A DNA stretch of 64,000 bases from Mesorhizobium australicum WSM2073 (GTDB lineage: Bacteria > Pseudomonadota > Alphaproteobacteria > Rhizobiales > Rhizobiaceae), in the NCBI RefSeq assembly GCF_000230995.2, contig NC_019973.1, positions 4,354,001 to 4,418,000 of the forward strand, given 5' to 3'. This document shows positions 17,430 to 27,281 of the stretch, piece by piece. The stretch's first letter is position 1. Each line of letters opens with the position of its first letter. The notes beneath the pieces were generated by a model. The model made no database searches, was not told where the DNA came from, and worked only from the letters and a program-made list of their open reading frames with translations. The position numbers and the translations under genes are program-made.

Positions 17430-18824
17430 ATGTTGAGCCGACCCAGATCGACGATTGCCCGGGCAGCGCGTGTCTTCGCGACGGTTTCGCTTGCCGCCGC
17501 GGTTGCGGTTGCCGGTTCGCAGACCGCCTTCGCCCAAGGCGTGCCAGTGGTCCGCGACGCCGAGATCGAAGCCCTGGTGCGCGATTATGCACGGCCGATC
17601 TTCAGGGCCGCCGGGCTGGCGAATGACGGCATCGACATCGTGCTGGTCAACGATTCCAGCTTCAACGCCTTCGTCACCGGGCGCCGGTTGTTCATCAACA
17701 CCGGCGCGTTGATGACGGCTGAGACGCCGAACGAAATCATCGGCGTCATCGCACACGAAGCCGGGCATATCGCCGGCGGCCACCAGCAGAAGCTGCGCGA
17801 CCAGCTCGAACGCGCCAAGACCATGGCCATCATCGCCACCTTGCTCGGTGCCGGCGCGATCGTTGCCGGTGCGACCACGAACAGCCGCGGCCTTGCCGGC
17901 GCCGGCATGGGCGTGGCGGCCGGCGGCGGCGAGATGGCGCAGCGCAGCATCCTCGCTTACCAGCGCACCGAGGAAATCACGGCCGACCGCTCGGCCATCA
18001 CCTATCTCAATGCCACCGGCCAGTCCGGCATGGGCATGCTGAAGACCTTCCACCGCTTCCAGACCGCGCTATCGCTGTCGGGCGCGCAGGTCGATCCCTA
18101 CCGGATCAGCCACCCGATGCCGCAGGACCGCATCGCCAACCTCGAGGTGCTGGTCAAACAGAGCCCCAATGTCGACAAGATCGACGCGCCGGCACTGCAG
18201 CAGCGCCACGACATGATGCGGGTGAAGATTGCCGTCTACATGGAAGGCCAGGCCGCCGCGACGCGACTGATGCAAAAGATGCGGGGCAGCATGGCGGCGC
18301 TGTACGGCGATGCCCAGTCGGCCTATCTCTACGGCAACATCGCCGCGGCGCTCACCAAGACCAACGCCCTGATCAAGGCGCAGCCCAAGAATGCCTACTT
18401 CCAGGAGCTGCTCGGCGATATTCTGATGAAAGCCAACAAGCCCGCGGATGCTGCCGACGCTTATTCCAAGGCGGTCAGCCTCGACCCGGCACGGTCCGGC
18501 CTGCTGCCTGTCTCGCTTGGCCAGGCGCTGATGGCGGTCGGCACGCCAGACTCGCTGAAGAAAGCTGTCGTGCAGATCAACAATGGCCTGGGCCGCGACA
18601 AGGAAAACTCCACCGGATATCGTTATCTGGCGCAGGCTTACGGGGAGCTGGGAGACATACCGGGCGCGGAGCTTGCCACCGCCGAAGGCCATTTCTATTC
18701 CGGCAACTACAAGGATGCCAAGATCTTCGCCATGCGGGCGCAACAGCAGATGAAGCGCGGCGAGCCGCGCTGGATACGCGCCCAGGACATCATAAACTAC
18801 AAATCGTCAGGCAAGAGCCAGTAA
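17430..18824 (+). CDS. periplasmic M48 metalloprotease with TPR repeats (BepA-like)
   Basis: Zinc protease, 464 residues, with signal peptide (about 1-36, TAFAQ). HEAGH at 109-113 gives the two His ligands, and Glu 182 in EEITAD is the likely third. A Gly/Ala-rich loop (139-170) covers the active site, as in M48 proteins. From about 300 to 460, helical TPR-like repeats appear (ALTKTNALIKAQPKN and later). The E. coli counterpart BepA/YfgC controls outer-membrane protein assembly. The role here is inferred from that. A DsbA-like gene follows 69 bases on, so both probably serve periplasmic protein quality control. Confidence 0.92.
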   Translation: MLSRPRSTIARAARVFATVSLAAAVAVAGSQTAFAQGVPVVRDAEIEALVRDYARPIFRAAGLANDGIDIVLVNDSSFNAFVTGRRLFINTGALMTAETPNEIIGVIAHEAGHIAGGHQQKLRDQLERAKTMAIIATLLGAGAIVAGATTNSRGLAGAGMGVAAGGGEMAQRSILAYQRTEEITADRSAITYLNATGQSGMGMLKTFHRFQTALSLSGAQVDPYRISHPMPQDRIANLEVLVKQSPNVDKIDAPALQQRHDMMRVKIAVYMEGQAAATRLMQKMRGSMAALYGDAQSAYLYGNIAAALTKTNALIKAQPKNAYFQELLGDILMKANKPADAADAYSKAVSLDPARSGLLPVSLGQALMAVGTPDSLKKAVVQINNGLGRDKENSTGYRYLAQAYGELGDIPGAELATAEGHFYSGNYKDAKIFAMRAQQQMKRGEPRWIRAQDIINYKSSGKSQ

Positions 18825-18893
18825 TCTCATGAACCTTCCGGCCGCGTGCTGCGACACAGCCAGACCGGAAAACAGGCAGAAGGAACGACAACG

Positions 18894-19730
18894 ATGAAAA
18901 AGGCACTGCTGCTGGGCACCACGGGGGTTGCGGTCGCCCTTGCCATGCTGGCTTTCGGTTTTGTGGCCGGCAGTCCGCAGGTTGCGAAGGCCGGAACGGC
19001 ACAGGCTGTCCAGACGGCTCAGCCTGTCCAGACGGCGCAGCCTGTCCAGACGGCGGCCGATACCAAAATCGACCGCACCGAGGTCGAGGGAATCATCCGC
19101 GACTATCTCCTGAAGAATCCGGAAGTGCTGCTGGAAGTGCAGGACGCGCTCGAGGCCAAGCAGAAGGAGGAACAGCGGCTCGCGGCACTGGGCGTCATCA
19201 AGAACGCCAAGGACCAGATCTTCAATTCCACCTTCGACGGCGTCGTCGGCAACCCGAACGGCAAGGTCACGATCGTCGAGTTCTACGACTACAATTGCGG
19301 CTTCTGCAAACGCGCCATCGAGGACATGCGGGCGCTTACCAAGTCCGATCCGGACCTGCGTTTCGTGCTCAAGGAATTCCCGATCCTCGGCCCGGATTCG
19401 CAGAAGGCGAGCGTCGTCTCGATGGCGTTTCACCTGATGATGCCGGAGAAATACGGCGAGTTCCACAATGCGCTGCTCGGCGGCCAGGGGCGCGCCACCG
19501 AGGCAACCGCGATCAAGATCGCGCTTTCGCTCGGCGCCGACGAGGCGACATTGCACGAGAAGATGAAGGACCCATCGATCACCGAGGCCTTCACCAAAAC
19601 TTACGATCTTGCCAACAAACTGCAGATCACCGGAACCCCGTCCTACGTCGTCGGCAACGAGGTCGTGTTCGGGGCGCTCGGGCAGGAAGTGCTTGCCGAA
19701 AAGATCGAGGCGGCGAAAGCCGCGCTTTGA
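18894..19730 (+). CDS. DsbA-family thiol:disulfide oxidoreductase
   Basis: Periplasmic thioredoxin-fold protein, 278 residues. A signal peptide or anchor (1-33) is followed by a Gln/Thr/Val repeat linker (36-54), a helical segment (ScsC/DsbG-like N-terminus, 58-110), then the thioredoxin domain with Cys-Gly-Phe-Cys at 135-138 and a cis-Pro in TGTPSYVV. Known relatives (rhizobial Com1/DsbA-like proteins) oxidise or isomerise disulfides in exported proteins. The start at 18894 has AGGAA upstream; an in-frame start at 18846 is less likely. It follows the M48 protease gene. Confidence 0.93.
   Translation: MKKALLLGTTGVAVALAMLAFGFVAGSPQVAKAGTAQAVQTAQPVQTAQPVQTAADTKIDRTEVEGIIRDYLLKNPEVLLEVQDALEAKQKEEQRLAALGVIKNAKDQIFNSTFDGVVGNPNGKVTIVEFYDYNCGFCKRAIEDMRALTKSDPDLRFVLKEFPILGPDSQKASVVSMAFHLMMPEKYGEFHNALLGGQGRATEATAIKIALSLGADEATLHEKMKDPSITEAFTKTYDLANKLQITGTPSYVVGNEVVFGALGQEVLAEKIEAAKAAL
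19002..19055 (+). repeat. three 18-base tandem repeats inside the DsbA-like gene
   Basis: The unit CAGcCTGTCCAGACGGCg occurs three times, the last two copies identical and the first with two changes. It encodes Gln-Pro/Ala-Val-Gln-Thr-Ala repeats in the linker after the signal peptide. Copy number may vary between strains. Confidence 0.9.
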
Positions 19731-19876
19731 GCGGCAAGCGGTTTTCTTCACGGGCGCATTTTCGGCCTGTTGTGGACAGTGAAAGAACGCACTTGCGCTC
19801 TTTCCGCGGGCGACTATGCCCGGTATAGAGGCCCAGCGCGCCGGCTTGATGCCGGCGCCGGAAAAGGTCGGTTTTT

Positions 19877-20311
19877 TTGAAAACGGTTTTTGTCCTGAAC
19901 GGTCCCAATCTCAACGCACTCGGCAAGCGCGAGCCGGGCATCTATGGCGGCAAGACGCTTGCCGCCATCGCTGACGACTGCAAGCAGGCAGGTGCGTCGC
20001 TTGGGATCGAGATCGATTTCCGTCAGTCGAACCATGAGGGCGATCTCGTCGACTGGATCCAGGAGGCCGGCGACAAAGCCGCCGGCATCGTCATCAACCC
20101 AGGCGCCTATAGCCATACCTCGATCGCAATCCACGACGCCATCCGTTCGATCGCGCCATTGCCGGTTGCCGAAGTTCACCTTTCCAACATTCACGCGCGG
20201 GAACCGTTCCGCCACGTCTCCATGGTCGCGCCGGTCGCTGTCGGCATGATCTGTGGCTTTGGGCCGCTCGGCTACACGCTGGCGCTGCAAGCGCTCGCCG
20301 CACGCCTATGA
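19877..20311 (+). CDS. aroQ: 3-dehydroquinate dehydratase, type II
   Basis: Third step of the shikimate pathway (3-dehydroquinate to 3-dehydroshikimate). The 144-residue length fits the dodecameric type II class. Motifs: [17 protein letters not shown] with the catalytic Tyr, [16 protein letters not shown] and [14 protein letters not shown]. Translation seems to begin at a TTG (19877) right after a T-run, as the protein start [13 protein letters not shown] needs. It overlaps by a few bases with an in-frame start candidate of accB and heads the aroQ-accB-accC-aat cluster. Confidence 0.95.
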   Translation: MKTVFVLNGPNLNALGKREPGIYGGKTLAAIADDCKQAGASLGIEIDFRQSNHEGDLVDWIQEAGDKAAGIVINPGAYSHTSIAIHDAIRSIAPLPVAEVHLSNIHAREPFRHVSMVAPVAVGMICGFGPLGYTLALQALAARL

Positions 20312-20337
20312 CCGGCCAACAAACAGAAGGCTCGAAA

Positions 20338-20790
20338 ATGTCGATAAAGAAGACCGGTGTTGACCAGCAACTGATCCGCGATCTGGCGGGCATACTGAAC
20401 GACACCAACCTGACAGAGATCGAGGTGGAACTCGGCGACCTGAAGGTACGGGTGTCGCGGCAGGCGCCCGCCGTTCACGCGATTGCGGCCCCGCAGCCCA
20501 CCTATGCACCAACGGCAACCCAGCCCGCGGCCGCCCCGGCGGCGGTCGACGTGTCGAAAAACGCGGTGACCTCGCCCATGGTCGGCACCGCCTATCTGGC
20601 GCCGTCGCCGGACGCAAAGCCGTTCATCGAGGTCGGCCAGAAGATCAAGGAAGGCCAGACGCTGCTGATCATCGAGGCGATGAAGACGATGAACCAGATC
20701 CCCTCGCCGCGCGCGGGCACGGTGACGGCGATCCTGTTCGAGGACGCGACGCCGGTGGAATACGGCATGCCGCTCGTCGTGATCGAGTAG
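20338..20790 (+). CDS. accB: acetyl-CoA carboxylase biotin carboxyl carrier protein
   Basis: Carries biotin for the first step of fatty acid synthesis. 150 residues: an N-terminal helical part ([12 protein letters not shown]), an Ala/Pro-rich linker (about 48-75), then the biotinyl domain with the biotin lysine Lys 116 in EAMKTMNQ. The start at 20338 (MSIKKTG) is preferred, with AGAAGG upstream. An upstream ATG at 20308 overlapping aroQ is possible. accC follows after 10 bases. Confidence 0.95.
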   Translation: MSIKKTGVDQQLIRDLAGILNDTNLTEIEVELGDLKVRVSRQAPAVHAIAAPQPTYAPTATQPAAAPAAVDVSKNAVTSPMVGTAYLAPSPDAKPFIEVGQKIKEGQTLLIIEAMKTMNQIPSPRAGTVTAILFEDATPVEYGMPLVVIE

Positions 20791-20800
20791 AGCGGACCTG

Positions 20801-22144
20801 ATGTTCCAGAAGATCCTCATCGCCAATCGCGGCGAAATCGCGCTCCGGGTGCTGCGCGCCTGCAAGGAGCTTGGCATCCAGACGGTGGTGGTGCATTCGA
20901 CCGCCGACGCTGACGCCATGCATGTCAGGCTCGCCGACGAAAGCGTGTGCATCGGTCCGCCGCCGTCGCGCGACAGCTATCTCAACATCCACCAGATCGT
21001 CGCGGCCTGTGAGATCACCGGCGCCGACGCCGTGCATCCGGGCTATGGCTTCCTGTCGGAGAACGCCAAGTTCGCCGACATTTTGGCGGCGCACAACATC
21101 ACCTTCATCGGCCCGTCCGGCGACCACATCCGCATCATGGGCGACAAGATCGAGGCCAAGCGCACGGCAAAACGCCTCGGCATTCCGGTTGTGCCCGGTT
21201 CCGACGGTGCGGTGACCGAGGAAAAAGAAGCCAGGCGCATCGCCGCCGAGATTGGCTATCCCGTCATCATCAAGGCGTCGGCCGGCGGCGGCGGACGCGG
21301 CATGAAAGTAGCGCATACGGAGGCAGACCTCGAAATTGCACTGCAGACGGCACGCTCGGAAGCGGGCGCGGCCTTCGGCGACGACGCGGTCTACATCGAG
21401 AAATACCTGGAGAAACCGCGCCACATCGAGGTGCAGGTGTTTGGCGACGGCTTCGGCGGCGGCGTGCATTTCGGCGAGCGCGACTGCTCGCTGCAGCGGC
21501 GCCACCAGAAAGTCTGGGAAGAGGCCAATTCGCCGGCGCTCAACGCCGAGGAGCGGTCCCGCATCGGCGGTATCTGCGCCAAGGCGATCGCCGATCTCGG
21601 CTATTCGGGCGCCGGCACCATCGAGTTCCTGTACGAGAACGGCGAGTTCTATTTCATCGAGATGAACACGCGCCTGCAGGTCGAGCATCCGGTGACGGAA
21701 GCGATCACCGGCATCGATCTGGTCCACGAGCAGATCCGCGTCGCGTCCGGCGGCGGCCTTTCGGTCAAGCAGGAAGACATCAAGTTCAACGGCCACGCCA
21801 TCGAATGCCGTATCAACGCCGAGGATCCCCGCACTTTCACCCCCTCGCCCGGCACGATCACGCATTTTCACACGCCGGGCGGCCTCGGCATCCGCGTCGA
21901 TTCCGGCGTCTATTCGGGCTACAAGATCCCACCCTACTATGACAGCCTGATCGGCAAGCTGATCGTGCATGGCCGCAACCGCGTCGAATGCATGATGCGG
22001 CTGCGGCGGGCACTCGACGAATTCGTCGTCGACGGGATCAAGACGACGTTGCCGCTGTTTCGCGATCTCGTCGGCAATGCCGACATCGCCAATGGCGACT
22101 ACGACATCCACTGGCTGGAAAAATATCTGGCCAAGGGCGAATAG
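20801..22144 (+). CDS. accC: acetyl-CoA carboxylase, biotin carboxylase subunit
   Basis: ATP-dependent carboxylation of the biotin on AccB. 447 residues, the usual length. Seen: N-terminal [14 protein letters not shown], the ATP-grasp glycine loop [13 protein letters not shown], the metal-binding and catalytic segment [14 protein letters not shown], and the C-terminal domain with [10 protein letters not shown]. The gene is coupled to accB (10-base gap) and followed by aat after 26 bases. Confidence 0.97.
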   Translation: MFQKILIANRGEIALRVLRACKELGIQTVVVHSTADADAMHVRLADESVCIGPPPSRDSYLNIHQIVAACEITGADAVHPGYGFLSENAKFADILAAHNITFIGPSGDHIRIMGDKIEAKRTAKRLGIPVVPGSDGAVTEEKEARRIAAEIGYPVIIKASAGGGGRGMKVAHTEADLEIALQTARSEAGAAFGDDAVYIEKYLEKPRHIEVQVFGDGFGGGVHFGERDCSLQRRHQKVWEEANSPALNAEERSRIGGICAKAIADLGYSGAGTIEFLYENGEFYFIEMNTRLQVEHPVTEAITGIDLVHEQIRVASGGGLSVKQEDIKFNGHAIECRINAEDPRTFTPSPGTITHFHTPGGLGIRVDSGVYSGYKIPPYYDSLIGKLIVHGRNRVECMMRLRRALDEFVVDGIKTTLPLFRDLVGNADIANGDYDIHWLEKYLAKGE

Positions 22145-22170
22145 CCTCAACTTGCCGCTATAATGACGCG

Positions 22171-22788
22171 ATGACCCGTCCCTACGCGCCAGGCTATCGC
22201 ATCCCAACCGACCTTCTGCTCAAGGCATACGCCTCGGGCGTCTTCCCCATGGCCGAAAGTGCTGGTGACCCAGAAGTCTTCTGGGTGCGGCCGGAGACGC
22301 GCGGCATCATCCCGCTCGATGATTTTCACACCCCCAAAAGCCTGAAGAAGACGATCCGCAGGCACCTGTTCGAAATCCGTTTCGATTTCGATTTCGAGGC
22401 GACGATCGATGGCTGCGCCGAAAAGCGCGAGGAGCGCCGCTCTACCTGGATCAATGCGCCGATCCGCGAAGCCTATGTGCAACTGCACCGCATGGGTCAT
22501 TGCCACTCGGTCGAGGCCTGGCGCGAGGGGCGTATGGTCGGCGGCCTCTATGGCGTCTCGCTCGGGCGGGTGTTCTTCGGCGAAAGCATGTTTTCCAAAG
22601 AGACGGACGCGTCGAAGACCTGCCTAGTGCATCTCGTCGAGCGCCTGAAGGCACGCGGCTTCGCGCTGCTCGATACGCAGTTCACGACAGAGCACCTCAA
22701 GCGTTTCGGCGCGGTCGACGTGCCGCGCTGCAAATACGAAAAGATGCTGGCAGATGCGCTGAAAGGCGAAGCAGTCTTTTTTCCGTAG
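22171..22788 (+). CDS. aat: leucyl/phenylalanyl-tRNA--protein transferase
   Basis: Adds Leu or Phe to proteins with N-terminal Arg or Lys, marking them for ClpAP (N-degron pathway). 205 residues, with GVFPMAES near the start, [28 protein letters not shown] and LLDTQF, all typical of Aat. The start at 22171 begins [12 protein letters not shown]. It is last in the aroQ-accB-accC-aat row and converges on the next minus-strand gene with a 9-base gap. Confidence 0.95.
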   Translation: MTRPYAPGYRIPTDLLLKAYASGVFPMAESAGDPEVFWVRPETRGIIPLDDFHTPKSLKKTIRRHLFEIRFDFDFEATIDGCAEKREERRSTWINAPIREAYVQLHRMGHCHSVEAWREGRMVGGLYGVSLGRVFFGESMFSKETDASKTCLVHLVERLKARGFALLDTQFTTEHLKRFGAVDVPRCKYEKMLADALKGEAVFFP

Positions 22789-22797
22789 GATCAGGCC

Positions 22798-23181
22798 CTA
22801 CTTGGGCGGCGCCTCGATCGGCGTCTGTGCATGAAACATCATCTTCCAGCCGTTGACGCGATGGACGTAGCCGGTGCTGACCAGCGCCGCATAGGGCTCG
22901 CCATTTTCGCGCGTCGCACGCGCTTCATAGGTCAGCATGACGATATCGCTGCCGGGTTCGATTATTCCCTTGAGTTCGATGTCGAGGTCGCGCCAGCGGT
23001 TGGGTTTGGCTGCGGTCTTGGCCAGATCGGCATTGTCCATGGCCTGTGCCATCTGTGGAAATGCCACAAGGCATTCGGTGTCGACATTGGCAGCATAGTA
23101 GGCAGTGTCGCCCGTCCAGAACCCCTTTTCGAGCTCCAGCAACTCGGCCTTGTTGGCCATGATCCGCTTGCTGTCCGACAT
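22798..23181 (-). CDS. NTF2-like (DUF4440/SnoaL-type) protein
   Basis: A 127-residue protein with the pattern of a small NTF2-like fold: an N-terminal helix (ANKAELLELEKGFWTGD), a middle DLDIELKGIIEPG segment, and C-terminal strands with YVHRVNGWKMMFHAQT. Such proteins often bind small molecules or act as minor enzymes. No catalytic residues can be named. The start at 23181 has GAGGAT upstream. It is the last of three minus-strand genes (with DUF2155 and NDUFA12 proteins). Confidence 0.82.
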   Translation of the reverse strand: MSDSKRIMANKAELLELEKGFWTGDTAYYAANVDTECLVAFPQMAQAMDNADLAKTAAKPNRWRDLDIELKGIIEPGSDIVMLTYEARATRENGEPYAALVSTGYVHRVNGWKMMFHAQTPIEAPPK

Positions 23182-23244
23182 TGGCGTATCCTCAACGCGC
23201 GTGGTGATGGTCCAACGCGCGCCAGCCATGGCGGTTCCAAGAGA

Positions 23245-23841
23245 TCAGTTGGTGTCCGTCGTATCCGGTTCCACGGCGTCGTCGGGCTGTGCCGCGTCCG
23301 GAGCGACCGAGGGCGTTGGCTTGGTCGCGGCTGGCTTCGACGCGTCGGCTTTCGCCCCATCGGCCTTGGTCGCGCCACTCTTGCCAGCATCGGGCGCCGG
23401 CACATCCGACTTCTGCTTGCATTCCTTCAGCCAGACGTCATAGACGGCATGTTCGACGGCGTTGAGCCCCGGACTTTCCGCAAACATCCAACCGGTGAAG
23501 ATACGGCGGATCTTGCGGTCGAGCGTGATCTCGTCGACCTCGACGAAAGAATCGGTTTTCGGCTGTTCGTTCTGCGGCCGGGAATAGCAGACGCGCGGCG
23601 TGACCTGCAGGGCGCCGAACTGCACCGTCTCGTCGATATAGACATCGAAGGTGATGATGCGGCCGGTGATCTTGTCGATGCCGGCGAACTCGGCGACCGG
23701 GTTGGTGATGCGATCCGATCCCGCGGGCGCCGCCGGCGCCGGGGGAGCGGGTGCGGGTGAAGCCGCAAAGGCGATGGTGCTGACGGCGAGGCTGGCTGCT
23801 AACGTCAGGCCGCCCGTCAATATCGGGTTGAAAAAGCTCAT
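23245..23841 (-). CDS. DUF2155 family secreted protein
   Basis: A 198-residue exported protein. The signal sequence ends near residue 27 (AFAAS) and an Ala/Pro-rich spacer follows. The conserved DUF2155 core spans about 48-145, with ITGRIITFDVYIDE, CYSRPQNEQP and FTGWMFAESPGLNAVEH. The last 60 residues are a low-complexity Ala/Lys/Asp tail. The family is typical of alphaproteobacteria and is usually found beside aat and the NDUFA12 gene, as here. I know no established function; GWMFAESPGLNA is its best signature. Confidence 0.92.
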   Translation of the reverse strand: MSFFNPILTGGLTLAASLAVSTIAFAASPAPAPPAPAAPAGSDRITNPVAEFAGIDKITGRIITFDVYIDETVQFGALQVTPRVCYSRPQNEQPKTDSFVEVDEITLDRKIRRIFTGWMFAESPGLNAVEHAVYDVWLKECKQKSDVPAPDAGKSGATKADGAKADASKPAATKPTPSVAPDAAQPDDAVEPDTTDTN

Positions 23842-23979
23842 GCAGGGGTACCGGTGGTTCGCGCCCAGGTGATTCCGTCGATCGCCAAGGCTAGTCGCCG
23901 TTTTCTGATCAGCAAGCAGCTAAACACCAATTGTGGCGATAAAGGACCGGCCTGCACCTTACCTTTGCAACTCGCGCCG

Positions 23980-24378
23980 TTACGAGCCCGGCGTCCAGGC
24001 GTCGTAGTCGCCGGTGACCTGCGGGCGGTGTTGATTGGTCAGCACCGAGCCCTTCGGACGATAGGCCGATGGCGTGCCGGTCAGATTGGGTAAATGCGGC
24101 TTTTGCCAGTCGCGCGGCCGGTAGTCATCGCTGGGGGGAGCGATATCGACACGATGGTGAATCCAGCCGTGCCAGCCCGGCGGAATGGCCGAAGCTTCCG
24201 AATAGTTGCGGTAGATGACCCAGCGACGCGTGCGGCCTTCCGAATCGATACCGCCTTCGTAATAGACATTGCCGGCCTCGTCCTGGCCGACCCTCTTGCC
24301 GTAGCGCCATGTGTGCAGGCGCGTTCCCAGCGTCTGGCTGTTCCACCAGGTGAAAAACTGCGTCAGGAAAGTCTTCAT
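23980..24378 (-). CDS. NADH:ubiquinone oxidoreductase NDUFA12-family subunit
   Basis: A 132-residue homologue of the mitochondrial complex I accessory subunit NDUFA12 (B17.2). Landmarks are VGQDEAGNVYYEGG, RRWVIYRN, IPPGWHGWIHH and a C-terminal Arg-Pro-Lys-Gly segment (SAYRPKG). In alphaproteobacteria this subunit is part of, or helps assemble, respiratory complex I at the inner membrane. The start at 24378 has GAGGG upstream. It heads the group with DUF2155 and the NTF2-like protein. Confidence 0.94.
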   Translation of the reverse strand: MKTFLTQFFTWWNSQTLGTRLHTWRYGKRVGQDEAGNVYYEGGIDSEGRTRRWVIYRNYSEASAIPPGWHGWIHHRVDIAPPSDDYRPRDWQKPHLPNLTGTPSAYRPKGSVLTNQHRPQVTGDYDAWTPGS

Positions 24379-24606
24379 CTCAGAACCCTCGCGCTGGCGG
24401 CGCCCGTTTCCTGCTTATGGCGTCAGGCCTTCGGGAAGGCAAGGGTTTTGCCACGAGGAGCGCGCAAATGGCGCGCCAGGGGCCCGACACCAGCCTGTGA
24501 TCCCCGGGGGTGACCGGATGCGCGCTTGCCAAGCCTTGCCGCTCTTTCTAAAGCTCTGCGCGCCCATGCGAAAATCCTGTCCCGCTGGGGCTGAAGGAGG
24601 CGACGA

Positions 24607-25449
24607 TTGGCCACGCAATTGCCGACCACCGATATTCGCGTCGGCGCCGACCTGATTCGCCGCCGCAAGGGCGGCACGCCGATCGTCTGCCTCACCGCCT
24701 ACACCTATCCGATCGCCCGCCTGCTCGATCCCCATGTCGACCTGCTCCTGGTCGGCGACAGCGTCGCCATGGTCGTGCATGGCCACGAGACGACGCTGGG
24801 CGCCTCGCTGGAGATGATGATCGCGCACGGCCAAGCCGTGATGAGGGGCTCGGCCCGGGCCTGCGTGGTCGTCGACATGCCGGCCGGCAGCTATGAGGGG
24901 TCCGCCGTGCAAGCCCTGGCCTCGGCACGGCGCATCGTCGGCGAGACCGGCTGCCAGGCGGTGAAGCTCGAAGGCGGCGTCGACATGGCTCGTCAGATTG
25001 CCGCGATCGTGGCCGCCGATATCCCGGTCATGGGCCATATCGGCCTGCAGCCTCAATCGGTGAAAAAGGATGGCGGCTACAAGATCAAGGGCCGCACGGA
25101 CGAGACTGTAGCCGCCCTGATCGCCGACGCGCTGGCGGTCGAGAAGGCCGGCGCGTTCTCGGTGGTCATCGAAGGCACGATCGAGACGGTCGCCGCCGAC
25201 ATCACCCGCCGCATAGCCATTCCAACCATCGGCATCGGCGCCAGCGACGATTGCGACGGCCAGATCCTGGTCGTCGACGACATGGTCGGGCTGACGGTCG
25301 ACCGCGTGCCGAAATTCGTCAAGCAATACGCCGACCTGCGCAGCGTGATCACGCATGCCGCGGAGCGCTACGCATCGGAGGTGCGGGATCGCGTTTTCCC
25401 CGGGCCCGCCCACGTCTTTTCAAAAACCAACGGCGGGGATGACGCGTGA
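24607..25449 (+). CDS. panB: 3-methyl-2-oxobutanoate hydroxymethyltransferase
   Basis: First step of pantothenate (vitamin B5, CoA) synthesis: adds a hydroxymethyl group to 2-oxoisovalerate. 280 residues. Metal and substrate motifs include LLVGDSVAMVVHG, VVDMPAGSYEG, VKLEGG and GHIGLQPQS, then GIGASDDCDGQILV. Translation starts at a TTG (24607) with a strong AAGGAGG six bases upstream; the second codon onward reads ATQLPTTDIRV. It overlaps panC by four bases (GTGA), so the two are translationally coupled. Confidence 0.96.
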   Translation: MATQLPTTDIRVGADLIRRRKGGTPIVCLTAYTYPIARLLDPHVDLLLVGDSVAMVVHGHETTLGASLEMMIAHGQAVMRGSARACVVVDMPAGSYEGSAVQALASARRIVGETGCQAVKLEGGVDMARQIAAIVAADIPVMGHIGLQPQSVKKDGGYKIKGRTDETVAALIADALAVEKAGAFSVVIEGTIETVAADITRRIAIPTIGIGASDDCDGQILVVDDMVGLTVDRVPKFVKQYADLRSVITHAAERYASEVRDRVFPGPAHVFSKTNGGDDA

Positions 25450-26297
25450 GCCAGCCCCATGTCGTCGACAGCGTTGCCGCGCTTCGCGCGCGAATCCGCG
25501 ACTGGCGTCGCGACGGACAACGCATCGCCATGGTGCCGACCATGGGCGCCTTGCATGACGGGCATCTTTCTCTGGTCAAGATCGCTCTCGAAAGGGCTGA
25601 TCGTTGCGTGGTGTCGATCTTCGTCAACCCGACGCAGTTCGCACCGACCGAGGATCTCGACAAGTACCCGCGCCAGTTGGCCCGCGACCTCGACATGCTG
25701 GCCGCGGTCAAAGCCGACCTTGCCTTCACGCCCGGTGTCAGCGAGATGTATCGCGCAGGCTTTGCCACGAAGATCTCGGTAGGCGGCCCGTCAGCCGGGC
25801 TCGAAACGGACTTTCGCCCCACCTTTTTCGACGGCGTCGCCACAGTGGTGGCCAAGCTTCTCCTGCAGGCTGCACCCGACTTCGCCATCTTTGGCGAAAA
25901 GGATTACCAGCAGCTTTGCGTCGTCAGGCAGCTTTGCCGCGACCTCGACCTGCCCGTCGAGATCATCGGCGCGCCGACCATACGCGACGCGCATGGCCTC
26001 GCCATGTCGTCACGCAACGCCTATCTCGATGAAGCCGACCTCCAGATCGCTCGCCAATTCAACGTCATTCTGCGCAAGGCAGCTGCTGCGCTGGCGGCGG
26101 GCGCAGGACAGGAGGAAACGATCGCCGAAGCAAGCCGCGTCTTGGTCGCGACCGGCTTCCAGAAGGTGGATTATGTCGAGGCCCGCGAAAGCCTGACACT
26201 CACGCCATGGCGGCGCGACCGCGCGGGCCGCGTTCTCGCCGCCGCCTGGCTGGGAAAAACCAGGCTGATCGACAATGTGGAAGTTCCCGCCGCCTGA
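25446..26297 (+). CDS. panC: pantothenate synthetase (pantoate--beta-alanine ligase)
   Basis: Last step of pantothenate synthesis: joins pantoate and beta-alanine using ATP. 283 residues. MVPTMGALHDGHLSL has the nucleotidyl-transferase HIGH-like motif; FVNPTQF, FGEKDYQQL and SSRNAYL (KMSKS-like) follow. The GTG start overlaps the panB stop. The panB-panC pair is the pathway order seen in many proteobacteria. Confidence 0.96.
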   Translation: MSQPHVVDSVAALRARIRDWRRDGQRIAMVPTMGALHDGHLSLVKIALERADRCVVSIFVNPTQFAPTEDLDKYPRQLARDLDMLAAVKADLAFTPGVSEMYRAGFATKISVGGPSAGLETDFRPTFFDGVATVVAKLLLQAAPDFAIFGEKDYQQLCVVRQLCRDLDLPVEIIGAPTIRDAHGLAMSSRNAYLDEADLQIARQFNVILRKAAAALAAGAGQEETIAEASRVLVATGFQKVDYVEARESLTLTPWRRDRAGRVLAAAWLGKTRLIDNVEVPAA

Positions 26298-26431
26298 TCG
26301 GCGTTGGCATTCTCAATCAAGGTCGAAGGCTCGCCCTGCCGATGCCATGGCACGGGGAGCCGATCCGCTGATAAGTCACCGCCGCGTTCGCGCTGGCCAG
26401 ACTTTCATCCGTCTGGCTTCTGGCTCCCAGC

Positions 26432-27130
26432 CTATTCCTCGGTCGGCATATGCAGGTACATCGACTGGATGCCGACCCTGCCCGGCCCGGTGAAGCGGTT
26501 GACGATGAAATTCAAGTTGGCACCGAAGAAGCCGCTCGACAGCCGGTCGATCTTGGTCTCCATCCTGACCGAGGCATCCTTGAACAGCCAGCCGCCGGGC
26601 TCGATGTCTATGATCTCGCCCGGAGCGAGCGTCTTTTCAAAAACGTTGCCATAGCCGTGCAGCCAGACGATGCCGTCACCGGTATCGCCGCGAAACCGGT
26701 CGATGAAGAAGCCGCTCTGGCCGAACAGCATCGTCGCCAGGCCGCGTACACGCTCGAACGTGTAGTCGACATTGCTGGTGGCGGCTAGAAACTGGTGCTC
26801 GCGGACCTGGATCTCCTCGCCTCGCCGCAGGTGAATCGGCACGATGTGACCCGGCCCATCACGGCTGAAGGCGATGATGCCCGCCCCCGACGCCTCGGTG
26901 ACGAAGATTTGCATGCCGGCCATCATGCGCTTCAGCGCGCCCTTCAGCGATTTCAGGCCGATGGTGATTGTGGAATTCTTCCACAGGAGGATGTGGTGCT
27001 CGAAATAGACAGGCATCCGCGTCACATCGACGGAAAGCACGGGCACCAGTTCACCCGCTATGTGATAGGTGACGCCACCAAAGGTTTCGTCCGACACCTC
27101 GGTCGGCATCAGTTCCGGCAGACTTGGCAT
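26432..27130 (-). CDS. AIM24 family protein
   Basis: A 232-residue beta-rich protein of the AIM24 (DUF124) family. It contains GGVTYHIAGELVPVL, a Leu-Trp-Lys-Asn-Ser-Thr segment, GIIAFSRDGPGHIVPI and GDGIVWLHGYGNVFEKTL, and closes with SSGFFGANLNFI. Bacterial members are of unknown function; the yeast namesake acts in the inner mitochondrial membrane. The start at 27130 is preferred for its GGGGGGA site, though an ATG at 27148 is also in frame. It is a single gene convergent with panC. Confidence 0.9.
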   Translation of the reverse strand: MPSLPELMPTEVSDETFGGVTYHIAGELVPVLSVDVTRMPVYFEHHILLWKNSTITIGLKSLKGALKRMMAGMQIFVTEASGAGIIAFSRDGPGHIVPIHLRRGEEIQVREHQFLAATSNVDYTFERVRGLATMLFGQSGFFIDRFRGDTGDGIVWLHGYGNVFEKTLAPGEIIDIEPGGWLFKDASVRMETKIDRLSSGFFGANLNFIVNRFTGPGRVGIQSMYLHMPTEE

Positions 27131-27281
27131 GGTTCCCCCCAAAGCCATCCCGCGTGTGTCGGTTTATTCCGGCTTCACACGGGTCGGCCTAGGCAGCTTT
27201 GGTGCCGGACACCGGGGCCGTCAAACGAAAACAGATCCCGCGACGCGCGCTCGCGCGAAGGTGATCACGCCGCCACGGTGC

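Noticed and set aside
22160..22170. A TATAAT just before aat as an internal promoter.
   Set aside because: No matching -35 at the right distance, and transcription would begin at or beyond the aat start codon.
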